Shown here piece after piece: positions 8,044-15,813 of a stretch of 64,000 bases of DNA. The stretch comes from Variovorax sp. J22P240 (lineage in GTDB: Bacteria; Pseudomonadota; Gammaproteobacteria; Burkholderiales; Burkholderiaceae_C). The position numbers and the translations under genes were made by a program. Numbering within the stretch: position 1 is the stretch's first letter; each line of letters starts with the position of its first letter. The notes beneath the pieces are model-generated. The model was not told the DNA's origin and ran no database searches. It was given only the letters and a program-made list of their open reading frames with translations. The stretch spans positions 114,803 through 178,802 of the forward strand of contig NZ_JASZYR010000011.1 of the NCBI RefSeq assembly GCF_030316855.1, in the 5' to 3' direction.

Positions 8044-8063
8044 ATATTTAACAAGTTAAATAT
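8044..8063. promoter_or_regulatory. Perfect 20-bp AT-rich palindrome at the aminotransferase 5' end
   Basis: Arms ATATTTAAC and GTTAAATAT flank AA, a perfect inverted repeat whose only GC pairs are one per arm, in a genome where such sequence is rare. It lies 14-33 bases upstream of the aminotransferase ATG and covers the alternative TTG start. It is in the same intergenic region as the malate synthase start, 167 bases further on. It looks like a repressor operator covering a promoter; the cognate regulator is not adjacent. Confidence 0.5.
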
Positions 8064-8229
8064 ATCGAGGATGTTCGTGGCGCTTATCAGGGCGTACCCT
8101 TTGACGTTGAGGCTTCAGATCCTTCGATTACCCTCAATTTAGTCACTGATCATTCACAGTTTCGGCTCTTACTCGCCAGCCAGGTATCGAATAAAGTTCC
8201 CGGCTGCACCTCTCAAGGAGAAAAGAACC

Positions 8230-10404
8230 ATGACCGCCCGCACCACTGTTCACGGCCTCCAGGTCGCCAACGAACTCCATCGCTTCATCGAAGACATCGT
8301 CCTGCCCGCCACCGACGTCTCGAGTGACACCTTCTGGAAGGGCTTCGACGCCATCGTCAGCGAATTCGCGCCCAAGAACATCGCCCTGCTCGCCGAGCGC
8401 GACCGCCTGCAGGCCGAGATGGACAAGTGGCACAAGGCCCACCCCGGCCCGATCACCGACATGCCGGCCTACCGCGGCTTCCTGGAATCGATCGGCTACC
8501 TGCTGCCGCAACCGAAGGACGTGCAGACCACCACGGCCAACGTCGACGCCGAACTGGCGTTGCAGGCCGGTCCGCAACTGGTGGTGCCGATCCTGAACGC
8601 ACGCTATGCACTCAACGCGGCGAACGCACGCTGGGGCTCGCTGTACGACGCCCTCTACGGCACCGACGCGATTCCCGAGACCGGCGGCGCCGAGAAGGGC
8701 AAGGGCTACAACCCGGTGCGCGGCGCCAAGGTGATCGGGTTCGCACGCAACGTGCTCGACCAGGCCGCGCCGCTGGAGAACGGCTCGCACAAGAACGCGA
8801 CCGGCTACACGGTCGAACACGGCAAGCTGGTGATCTCGCTGCAGAGCAGCAGCACGGAACTCAAGGACCCGACGCAGTTCATCGGCTACCAGGGTGATGC
8901 GGCCGCGCCGAAGTCGGTGCTGATCAAGCACAACGGCATCCACGTCGACATCCAGATCGATCGCAGTACCGCCATCGGCAAGAGCGATGCGGCGGGCATC
9001 AGCGACGTCGTGCTCGAATCGGCGCTCTCGACCATCCTCGACCTCGAAGACTCCGTGGCCGTGGTCGACGCCGAGGACAAGGTGCTCGCCTATTCGAACT
9101 GGCTCGGCATCCTGCAAGGCACTTTGACCGAGGAAGTCGCCAAGGGCGGCAAGACCTTCACGCGCGGCCTCAACCCGGACCGCGAATACACGGGCGCCGA
9201 CGGCAAGCCGGTCAAGCTGCATGGCCGCTCGCTGATGTTCGTGCGCAATGTCGGCCACCTGATGACCAACCCGGCCATCCTGTACGCCGGCGGCAAGGAG
9301 ATCCCCGAAGGGATCATGGACGCGGTGATCACGACGACCATCGCCACCATCGACCTGAAGCGCAAGGGCAACTCGCGCACGGGCAGCGTCTACATCGTCA
9401 AGCCGAAGATGCACGGCCCCGCCGAAGTGGGCTTCGCGAGCGCGCTGTTCGGCCGCATCGAGGAAATTCTCGGCCTGCCCGCCAACACCGTGAAGCTCGG
9501 CATCATGGACGAGGAGCGCCGCACCAGCGTGAACCTCAAGGCCTGCATCGCCGAGGCCGCCGCGCGCGTGGCCTTCATCAACACCGGCTTCCTCGACCGC
9601 ACGGGCGACGAGATGCACACCGCCATGTACGCCGGCGCGATGCTGCGCAAGGGCGACATGAAGACCACGCCCTGGATCCAGGCCTACGAGAAGAACAACG
9701 TGCTGGTCGGCCTCTCGTGCGGCTTGCGTGGCAAGGCGCAGATCGGCAAGGGCATGTGGGCCATGCCCGACCTGATGGCCGCGATGCTCGAACAGAAGAT
9801 CGGCCATCCCAAGGCCGGCGCGAACACCGCCTGGGTGCCATCGCCCACGGCTGCCACGCTGCATGCGTTGCACTACCACCAGGTGAGCGTGGCCGATGTG
9901 CAGAAGCAGTTGGAGAAGATCGACGCCAACGCCGAGCGCGACAACATCCTGAGCGACCTGCTCAAGGTGCCGGTCGCGCCGCACGTGAACTGGACCGACG
10001 CCGAGCGCCAGCAGGAACTCGACAACAACGTGCAGGGCATCCTGGGCTACGTCGTGCGCTGGATCGACCAGGGCGTCGGCTGCTCCAAGGTGCCGGACAT
10101 CCACAACGTCGGCCTGATGGAAGACCGCGCGACCCTGCGCATCTCCAGCCAGCACATCGCCAACTGGCTGCTGCACGGCGTGGTGACGAAGGAGCAGGTC
10201 GATGCGACCTTCCAGCGCATGGCCGCGGTCGTGGACCAGCAGAACGCTGGCGATCCGCTCTACAAGAAGATGGCGGGCAACTTCGGCACCTCGGCCGCGT
10301 ACAAGGCCGCGCTGGAGCTGGTGTTCAAGGGCGTCGAGCAGCCGAGCGGCTACACCGAGCCGCTGCTGCACGCATGGCGGTTGAAGGTGAAGGCAGGCGC
10401 CTGA
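8230..10404 (+). CDS. glcB: Malate synthase G
   Basis: A 724-residue protein, almost exactly the length of the E. coli enzyme (723), which condenses glyoxylate with acetyl-CoA to malate in the cytoplasm. Typical segments are the N-terminal LQVANELHRFIEDIVLPATD, GRSLMFVRNVGHLMTNPAIL around the active-site arginine, KPKMHGPAEVGFASALFGRI and MGIMDEERRTSVNLK-like sequence (IMDEERRTSVNLKACI). AAGGAG lies about nine bases before the ATG. It stands alone and is divergent from the aminotransferase/Bug pair. In the glyoxylate cycle it would work with an isocitrate lyase encoded elsewhere, or in glycolate use. Confidence 0.97.
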   Translation: MTARTTVHGLQVANELHRFIEDIVLPATDVSSDTFWKGFDAIVSEFAPKNIALLAERDRLQAEMDKWHKAHPGPITDMPAYRGFLESIGYLLPQPKDVQTTTANVDAELALQAGPQLVVPILNARYALNAANARWGSLYDALYGTDAIPETGGAEKGKGYNPVRGAKVIGFARNVLDQAAPLENGSHKNATGYTVEHGKLVISLQSSSTELKDPTQFIGYQGDAAAPKSVLIKHNGIHVDIQIDRSTAIGKSDAAGISDVVLESALSTILDLEDSVAVVDAEDKVLAYSNWLGILQGTLTEEVAKGGKTFTRGLNPDREYTGADGKPVKLHGRSLMFVRNVGHLMTNPAILYAGGKEIPEGIMDAVITTTIATIDLKRKGNSRTGSVYIVKPKMHGPAEVGFASALFGRIEEILGLPANTVKLGIMDEERRTSVNLKACIAEAAARVAFINTGFLDRTGDEMHTAMYAGAMLRKGDMKTTPWIQAYEKNNVLVGLSCGLRGKAQIGKGMWAMPDLMAAMLEQKIGHPKAGANTAWVPSPTAATLHALHYHQVSVADVQKQLEKIDANAERDNILSDLLKVPVAPHVNWTDAERQQELDNNVQGILGYVVRWIDQGVGCSKVPDIHNVGLMEDRATLRISSQHIANWLLHGVVTKEQVDATFQRMAAVVDQQNAGDPLYKKMAGNFGTSAAYKAALELVFKGVEQPSGYTEPLLHAWRLKVKAGA

Positions 10405-10412
10405 GCCGCTGA

Positions 10413-11120
10413 CTAGGATTGCGCGCGAGGCCGCGCGCGCTCCAGGATTCGGCCGACTTCGGCCGGATCCATTCCGTACATCTCCGCGAATTCAGCCACG
10501 GTCCGGCCGCTGGCCTCGAAGGCGCGCTGCAGCGCCTCGCGCTTCGCGGTCCGTGCGCTGACTTCCGCAAAGGCCTCGTCGAGCACGGCGCTCGATGCTT
10601 CGTCAGCCGTGCGAACGGCCAGGACATATTCCTCGCGCGTGAGGCCGGAGGCCTCGATGGCCTCGATCAGACGGGCGCGCAGCTTGGGCCGAAGATCTTC
10701 ATTGGAGCGGGCCTGCCGCCGCTTGAAGACTTCGAGGATGGCGTGATGCACGTGCTCGGGCGCAACGGGTTCGACGGGCTGCCCGTTCAGGTCGTGGCGC
10801 TGCTCGCCGGCCGCGACGGCCTCGAGGTAGCGCGTGGAGCGGGCATGAAGCCCGAGTGCGATCTTGAGATCGTCCTTCTTGAACTCGTCTGGATGCAGGG
10901 CCAGCAGTTCCTGGTACACGCCGAGCTTTAGCGGCAGGAAGCGTGCGCCGAACATCTTGGGATACAGCTCGAACAGCTTTTCGAGGGCGGGATGAACCTT
11001 GCGCGCACGCTGGGGCACCTTCGGGTTGGCGTTCTTCGGCTTGGCGTTCTGCCGCTCGCGGCCGCCCTTCTGGGCGGCGGCGGGTGCGGGTGCGGGGACG
11101 GTTTCGGGGGTCGGAGTCAT
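10413..11120 (-). CDS. ProQ/FinO family RNA-binding protein
   Basis: A 235-residue protein with a ProQ/FinO domain at about residues 41-130: VHPALEKLFELYPKMFGARF, PLKLGVYQELLALHP, DDLKIALGLHARSTRYLEAV. This domain binds structured 3' ends of RNAs and small RNAs. The first 40 residues are low-complexity and rich in Pro, Ala and Lys, and a second, mostly helical, acidic/basic region follows to the end (RARLIEAIEASGLTREEYVL). The ATG at 11120 was preferred to an upstream TTG at 11153. It is convergent with glcB, with only eight bases between the stops. Confidence 0.88.
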   Translation of the reverse strand: MTPTPETVPAPAPAAAQKGGRERQNAKPKNANPKVPQRARKVHPALEKLFELYPKMFGARFLPLKLGVYQELLALHPDEFKKDDLKIALGLHARSTRYLEAVAAGEQRHDLNGQPVEPVAPEHVHHAILEVFKRRQARSNEDLRPKLRARLIEAIEASGLTREEYVLAVRTADEASSAVLDEAFAEVSARTAKREALQRAFEASGRTVAEFAEMYGMDPAEVGRILERARPRAQS

Positions 11121-11201
11121 CGAGATTTCTTGTCTGCGGAATCGGGGGCCCAACGGGCGAATGCGTTGCCCCGACTGTAATGCCGTGGCAAAGCCCCTTC
11201 C

Positions 11202-12134
11202 TCAGCCCCTCTGCGCCGCTTCAGCTTCGACGCGCAGCCAGCGCACAAAGTCCTGGGCGTCAGGATTGCCTGCCGCACGGCGCGAGGTCTCGATGAAATA
11301 GCCGCGCCGCGACGCCGCGCCCTCGCTGAACGGCGCCACCAACTGCCCGGTCTGAACCAGCTCACGCAGCAGCGGGAGACGACCGATCACCACACCCTGG
11401 CCGGCCACTGCCGCGGCGACAGCGTCGGCGTACTGCGTGAAGCGCATGGTGTTCTTCATCCGCAGGTCGGACAGCCCCATCACTTCGAGCCAAGGCTCCC
11501 AGTCGACCGTGGGCGCCTCGGCATGGTTGGGCATGTCGACGGTCAGCAGGGTCTGTTCCACCAGATCGCCTGGCACGTGCAAGGCGACAGCGATGCGCGG
11601 AGCGCACAGCGGCATGACGGACTCTTCGAACAGCGTCGCCCCGGTGCCGCGCGTGATCGGCACGAAGCGCACTGCCACGTCGATACGGCTGCGCTCCAAG
11701 TCCAGCACGTCGAGCGTCGCGGACACACGCACGTCGACCAGCGGGTGGTCGGCCGTGAAATGCGCGAGGCGGGGAATGAGCCACAGAGAGGCAAAGCCCG
11801 GCGTGGTGGTGATCGCGACCTGCCGCATGGCCGGCGCCGCCCGGAGCCGGGCGGTGGCGTCGCGCAGACGTTCCAGGCTCTCGACCACGGCGCGCTGCAG
11901 TACACGTCCGGCCTCGGTGAGCGCCAGTGCGCGATGGCGGCGCTCGAACAGCAGCACGCCGAGGCTGGCTTCGAGCTGCTGGATCTGCCGGCTCACCGCC
12001 GATTGGGTGAGAAACACCTCGGCGGCGGCCTGGGTGAAGCTCAGCGTCCGCGCGGCAGCCTCGAAGCTGCGCAGCAGCTCCAACGGGGGTAGTTCGACCG
12101 CGGGCGCAGGGGTCTTCGCATTCTCTGAATGCAT
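11202..12134 (-). CDS. LysR family transcriptional regulator (GcvA-like)
   Basis: A 310-residue LysR regulator. PPLELLRSFEAAARTLSFTQ, then AAAEVFLTQSAVSRQIQQLE and FERRHRALALTEAGR, form the DNA-binding domain at about residues 14-78 and resemble the GcvA subgroup. The effector domain follows (QVAITTTPGFASLWLIPRLA). The ATG at 12134 fits the family start; the longer open frame upstream runs across the intergenic region. It is divergent from the DUF2917 gene, the classic LysR arrangement, with an ATTC-N11-GAAT dyad between them. The regulated process is unknown. Confidence 0.92.
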   Translation of the reverse strand: MHSENAKTPAPAVELPPLELLRSFEAAARTLSFTQAAAEVFLTQSAVSRQIQQLEASLGVLLFERRHRALALTEAGRVLQRAVVESLERLRDATARLRAAPAMRQVAITTTPGFASLWLIPRLAHFTADHPLVDVRVSATLDVLDLERSRIDVAVRFVPITRGTGATLFEESVMPLCAPRIAVALHVPGDLVEQTLLTVDMPNHAEAPTVDWEPWLEVMGLSDLRMKNTMRFTQYADAVAAAVAGQGVVIGRLPLLRELVQTGQLVAPFSEGAASRRGYFIETSRRAAGNPDAQDFVRWLRVEAEAAQRG

Positions 12135-12182
12135 GCAACGAGTTCCGAATGACCGTATGACACAGGGGGCTCGGCTCACTAT

Positions 12183-12201
12183 ATTCATTCTCATGACGAA
12201 T
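12183..12201. promoter_or_regulatory. ATTC-N11-GAAT dyad, probable LysR-type binding site
   Basis: ATTC (12183-12186) and GAAT (12198-12201) are separated by 11 bases, the spacing of LysR-type boxes, and lie 16-34 bases upstream of the DUF2917 start codon in the 82-base gap between it and the divergent regulator. The same stretch faintly resembles a Fur box, but the spacing favours LysR. Confidence 0.45.
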
Positions 12202-12216
12202 GCCAAGGAGCCTGCG

Positions 12217-12534
12217 ATGAACACCCGCCCGCAACGCCTCAGTCTGAGCCTGCCGAACAAATCCATCTTCACCCTGCCCGATGCCCATGACGTGGACATC
12301 GAATGCCAGGCCGGCAGCCTGTGGATCACGCTCGATCACGACCCGCGCGACATCATCCTCGAAGAGGGTGAGCGATTTCGCAGCGACGTGCACCGGCGCG
12401 CGCTGGTGGCAGCGCTGGAGCCCTCGTGCGTGCGTTTCACCGCCGAACGCCTCACGGTGGCGGCGGAGCGCGCACGGCCGGAACGCTCTGCGTCGCCCTG
12501 GCGACTGTGGCCCCACGGGATGACCCCGGCTTGA
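12217..12534 (+). CDS. DUF2917 family protein
   Basis: A 105-residue soluble protein starting MNTRPQRLSLSLPNKSIFTL. The region ECQAGSLWITLDHDPRDIIL with EEGERF is the DUF2917 signature, a small cupin-like beta fold often found beside a LysR regulator in Burkholderiales; no function is established. AAGGAG lies six bases before the ATG, which fixes the start within a much longer open frame. The C-terminus is Arg-rich with RPERSASPWRLWPHG. Probably controlled by the divergent LysR gene. Confidence 0.75.
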   Translation: MNTRPQRLSLSLPNKSIFTLPDAHDVDIECQAGSLWITLDHDPRDIILEEGERFRSDVHRRALVAALEPSCVRFTAERLTVAAERARPERSASPWRLWPHGMTPA

Positions 12535-12624
12535 CCCCAGAGCCCGGGCGTTGAACCATCAACGCTCGCGGCCATGGATGCACCTTTCGCGCCGGGCCCC
12601 CATTTCTCGGACGAAGGACATTCC

Positions 12625-13803
12625 ATGGCAGAGGCATACATCGTGGCCACCGCGCGCACCGCCGGTGGCCGCCGCGGCGGCAAGCTCGCGGGCTGGCATC
12701 CGGTCGACCTGGCAGCGCAGGTCATCGACGCACTGGTTGAACGAAGCGGCATCGATCCCGCCGCAGTGGAGGACGTGATCCTCGGCTGCGTCAGCCAGGT
12801 CGGCGAACAGGCGACCAACGTTGCGCGCAATGCGGTGCTGGCGTCGAAGCTGCCCGAATCGGTGCCGGGCACTTCCGTCGACCGCCAGTGCGGTTCCTCC
12901 CAGCAGGCGCTGCATTTCGCGGCGCAGGCGGTGATGTCGGGCACCATGGACGCGGTGATCGCGGCCGGCGTCGAGAGCATGACCCGCGTGCCTATGTTCA
13001 CGCCCAACGCGCTGCCGGCCAAGGCCGGCCTCGGCATCTACATGAGCCCCGCGATGCAGCGGCGCTATCCCGGCGTGGAATTCAGCCAGTTCACCGGCGC
13101 CGAGATGATCGCGAAGAACTACGGCCTCTCGAAGGACGCGCTCGACCGCTATGCCTTCGAGAGCCACAGGCGCGCCATCGCCGCCAGCCGCGAAGGCGCG
13201 TTCAAGGACGAGATCGTGCCGCTAGAGATCCGACTGGCCGACGGTTCGGCCAGCGGCGAGATGCACACCGTCGACGAAGGCATTCGCTTCGACGCCACGC
13301 TCGAAGGCATCGCCGGCGTCAAGCTGATCGCCGAGGGCGGGCGCTGCACCGCCGCCACTGCGAGCCAGATCTGCGACGGCGCCAGCGGCGTTCTGGTCGT
13401 CAACGAGCGCGGCCTGAAGGCGCTGGGCGTGAAGCCGCTCGCGCGCATCCACCACATGAGCGTGATGGGACACGACCCCGTAATCATGCTGGAGGCGCCG
13501 ATTCCGGCGACCGCACGCGCCCTCGCGAAAGCGGGCATGAGGATCGAGGACATCGACCTGTACGAAGTCAACGAAGCCTTCGCGCCGGTGCCGCTGGCCT
13601 GGCTGCAGACACTGGGCGCCGACGCCGCGCGGCTGAACGTGAACGGAGGCGCCATCGCGCTGGGGCATCCGCTGGGCGCCTCGGGCACCAAGCTGATGAC
13701 CACGCTGGTGAATGCGCTCGGCCAGCGTGGCAAGCGCTACGGCCTGCAGACCATGTGCGAAGGCGGTGGCATGGCCAACGTCACCATCGTGGAAAGGCTT
13801 TGA
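12625..13803 (+). CDS. Acetyl-CoA acetyltransferase / thiolase
   Basis: A 392-residue thiolase, standard length. Cys89 in DRQCGSSQQAL is the acyl-accepting nucleophile, His348 in GHPLGASGT and Cys378 in MCEGGGMAN complete the active site, and NEAFAPVPLAW is also present. The reaction is thiolytic cleavage of 3-ketoacyl-CoA or the reverse condensation. The start MAEAYIVATART has AAGGA six bases upstream. It heads a tight three-gene operon: two bases to the isomerase/hydratase gene, which overlaps the acyl-CoA dehydrogenase gene by four. Together they look like a beta-oxidation module for a specific acyl-CoA; a 3-hydroxyacyl-CoA dehydrogenase is absent. Confidence 0.93.
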   Translation: MAEAYIVATARTAGGRRGGKLAGWHPVDLAAQVIDALVERSGIDPAAVEDVILGCVSQVGEQATNVARNAVLASKLPESVPGTSVDRQCGSSQQALHFAAQAVMSGTMDAVIAAGVESMTRVPMFTPNALPAKAGLGIYMSPAMQRRYPGVEFSQFTGAEMIAKNYGLSKDALDRYAFESHRRAIAASREGAFKDEIVPLEIRLADGSASGEMHTVDEGIRFDATLEGIAGVKLIAEGGRCTAATASQICDGASGVLVVNERGLKALGVKPLARIHHMSVMGHDPVIMLEAPIPATARALAKAGMRIEDIDLYEVNEAFAPVPLAWLQTLGADAARLNVNGGAIALGHPLGASGTKLMTTLVNALGQRGKRYGLQTMCEGGGMANVTIVERL

Positions 13804-13804
13804 C

Positions 13805-14602
13805 ATGAGCCCCGTCCTCTACGAACTGAACGACGGCATCGCGACGATCACGCTGAACCTGCCGGCCAAGCTCAATCCGATCGCGCTCGAACTGCAGACG
13901 GCACTGCGCGAGGCATTCGCGCGCGTGCGCCATGACCGCAGCGTGCGCGCCGTCGTGCTCACCGGCGCCGGCAAGGCCTTCTGCGTGGGCGCCGACCTCA
14001 GCGCGATGCGAGAACCCGTGGAGGGGAAAACGCTCGGCGACCAGACGGCCGACTGGATGCAGTCGATGAGCAACCCCCTGATCGAGGAACTGCGCGCGCT
14101 GCCAGTGCCGGTGGTCTGCGCGGTCAACGGCCCCGCGGCCGGCGCGGGCGTGGGCCTGGCGCTGGCGTGCGACATCGTCGTGGCTGCGCGCAGCGCGTAT
14201 TTCTACCTGCCCTTCCTGCCCAAGCTGGGCATCGTGCCGGACCTCGGCTGCACCTGGTTCATCCCGCGTCGCGTCGGACCTGCGCGCGCCATGGGCATGG
14301 CCTTGCTCGACGAGAAGCTCGGCGCGGAAACGGCGGCGCAGTGGGGGCTGATCTGGGCCTGCATCGACGACAAGTTGTTGCTGCTCGAAGCCTCGAAGAT
14401 CGCGCAACGGCTGGCGCAGTTGCCGGTGCATGCGGTGATCGAGGCGCGCAAGGCCATCGAGCAGTCGGAGCGCCACTCGCTGCCGGACCAGCTCCACTAC
14501 GAGAGCGAGCGCCAGCGAGAGCTGATCGAACAACCGACCTTCGCGGAGGGCGTGATGGCCTTCCTGCAAAAACGCGCTCCCGTGTTTCCGAAACGCTCAT
14601 GA
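13805..14602 (+). CDS. Enoyl-CoA hydratase/isomerase family protein (PaaG-like)
   Basis: A 265-residue crotonase-fold enzyme. GAGKAFCVGADLSAM (54-68) and NGPAAGAGVGLALACDIVV (108-126) form the oxyanion hole and CoA site. The active-site segment is FLPKLGIVPDLGCTWFIPR: Asp146 in VPD matches the catalytic aspartate of PaaG-type isomerases, while the paired glutamates of classical hydratases are not apparent. It may therefore isomerise a double bond or epoxide ring rather than hydrate. It starts one base after the thiolase stop and its TGA overlaps the ATG of the dehydrogenase gene. Confidence 0.88.
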   Translation: MSPVLYELNDGIATITLNLPAKLNPIALELQTALREAFARVRHDRSVRAVVLTGAGKAFCVGADLSAMREPVEGKTLGDQTADWMQSMSNPLIEELRALPVPVVCAVNGPAAGAGVGLALACDIVVAARSAYFYLPFLPKLGIVPDLGCTWFIPRRVGPARAMGMALLDEKLGAETAAQWGLIWACIDDKLLLLEASKIAQRLAQLPVHAVIEARKAIEQSERHSLPDQLHYESERQRELIEQPTFAEGVMAFLQKRAPVFPKRS

Positions 14603-15768
14603 CCATGATTGAACGCACCCTTTTCACGCCCGACCACGAGGCCTTCCGCGACAGCTTCCGCCGCTTCATGGACAAGGAGATCGCACCCTTCCACGACGCG
14701 TGGGAAGAGCAGGGCTACGTCGACCGCAAGGTTTGGGACAAGGCCGGCGAGAACGGCTTTCTCTGCATGGCTCTGCCCGAGGAATACGGCGGCGCGGGCG
14801 CCGACCTGCTTTATTCGGTGATCCAGTTCGAGGAACTCTGGGTCCGCGGCTTCACGGGGATCGGCTACGCGCTGCACAGCGAGATCGTGGCGCCGTACAT
14901 CCTGCGCTACGGCACGGAGGAACAGAAGAAGCACTATCTGCCGAAGCTCGCTAGCGGCGAGATGATCGGCGCCATCGCGATGAGCGAGCCGGCCGCCGGC
15001 AGCGACCTGCAAGGCGTGCGCACGACCGCGCTGAAGCAGCCGGACGGCAGCTACCTGATGAACGGCAGCAAGACCTTCATCACCAACGGCTGGCACGCCG
15101 ATCTGGTGATCGTGGTTGCCAAGACCGATCCGGCCGGCGGCGCCAAGGGCACCAGCCTGTTCCTGGTGGAGCGCGGCATGCCGGGCTTCGAGAAGGGCAA
15201 GCGCCTGAAGAAACTTGGCCTGAAGGCGCAAGACACATCGGAGTTGTTCTTCAACGATGTCCGGCTGCCGGCCGATGCACTGCTCGGCGGCGCGGTGCAG
15301 GAAAACCGCGGCTTCGTCTGCCTGATGGAACAGTTGCCGTGGGAACGGTTGCAGATCGCGATCAGCGCGGTCGCGGCGTCTCAGGCCGCTATCGACCAGA
15401 CGGTGGCCTACGTGAAGGACCGCAAGGTCTTCGGCCAGCCCGTGGGCGCCTACCAGAACACGCGCTACACGCTGGCCGAGTTGCAGACCGAGGTTCAGGT
15501 GGCGCAGGTCTTCGTCGACAAGTGCATCGAACTGCTGATGCAGGAGAAGCTCGACACTGCGACCGCCAGCATGGCCAAGTACTGGACCACCGATCTGCAG
15601 TGCAAGGTGATGGATGAATGCGTGCAACTGCATGGCGGCTACGGCTTCATGTGGGAGTACCCGATCACGCGCGCCTATGCCGACGCGCGGGTGCAGCGCA
15701 TCTACGGCGGCACGAACGAGATCATGAAAGAGGTGATCACGCGTTCGATGGGCCTGCCCGGACGTTGA
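14599..15768 (+). CDS. Acyl-CoA dehydrogenase, long-chain-like
   Basis: A 389-residue flavoprotein. AIAMSEPAAGSDLQGVRT (126-142) and the closing ECVQLHGGYGFMWEYPITRA with VQRIYGGTNEIMKEVITR are family signatures. The C-terminal position that is Glu in medium-chain enzymes is Gly here (YGGT), and Glu249 in LPWERLQIA sits where the base is found in long-chain and isovaleryl enzymes; the sequence resembles mammalian long-chain acyl-CoA dehydrogenase closely. It oxidises an acyl-CoA to the 2-enoyl-CoA, passing electrons to ETF. The first ATG (14599) overlaps the upstream stop; a second ATG two codons later is possible. Confidence 0.93.
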   Translation: MTMIERTLFTPDHEAFRDSFRRFMDKEIAPFHDAWEEQGYVDRKVWDKAGENGFLCMALPEEYGGAGADLLYSVIQFEELWVRGFTGIGYALHSEIVAPYILRYGTEEQKKHYLPKLASGEMIGAIAMSEPAAGSDLQGVRTTALKQPDGSYLMNGSKTFITNGWHADLVIVVAKTDPAGGAKGTSLFLVERGMPGFEKGKRLKKLGLKAQDTSELFFNDVRLPADALLGGAVQENRGFVCLMEQLPWERLQIAISAVAASQAAIDQTVAYVKDRKVFGQPVGAYQNTRYTLAELQTEVQVAQVFVDKCIELLMQEKLDTATASMAKYWTTDLQCKVMDECVQLHGGYGFMWEYPITRAYADARVQRIYGGTNEIMKEVITRSMGLPGR

Positions 15769-15813
15769 AGCCTGGGCACTGGCATCCGACGGAGGGCTGC
15801 GGGACAATGCCGC

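Noticed and set aside
8143..10371. 742-codon open frame on the minus strand
   Set aside because: Mirror of malate synthase G codons; no motif.
10421..10438. GCGCGCG-AGGC-CGCGCGC stem near the glcB/proQ-like stops
   Set aside because: It lies inside coding sequence for an Arg-rich tail and is simple alternating GC with no T-run; probably composition.
12179..12198. Fur-box-like TATATTCATTCTCATGACG upstream of the DUF2917 gene
   Set aside because: Weak match, and the same bases form a better LysR-type dyad between divergent genes. No iron-related function is suggested.
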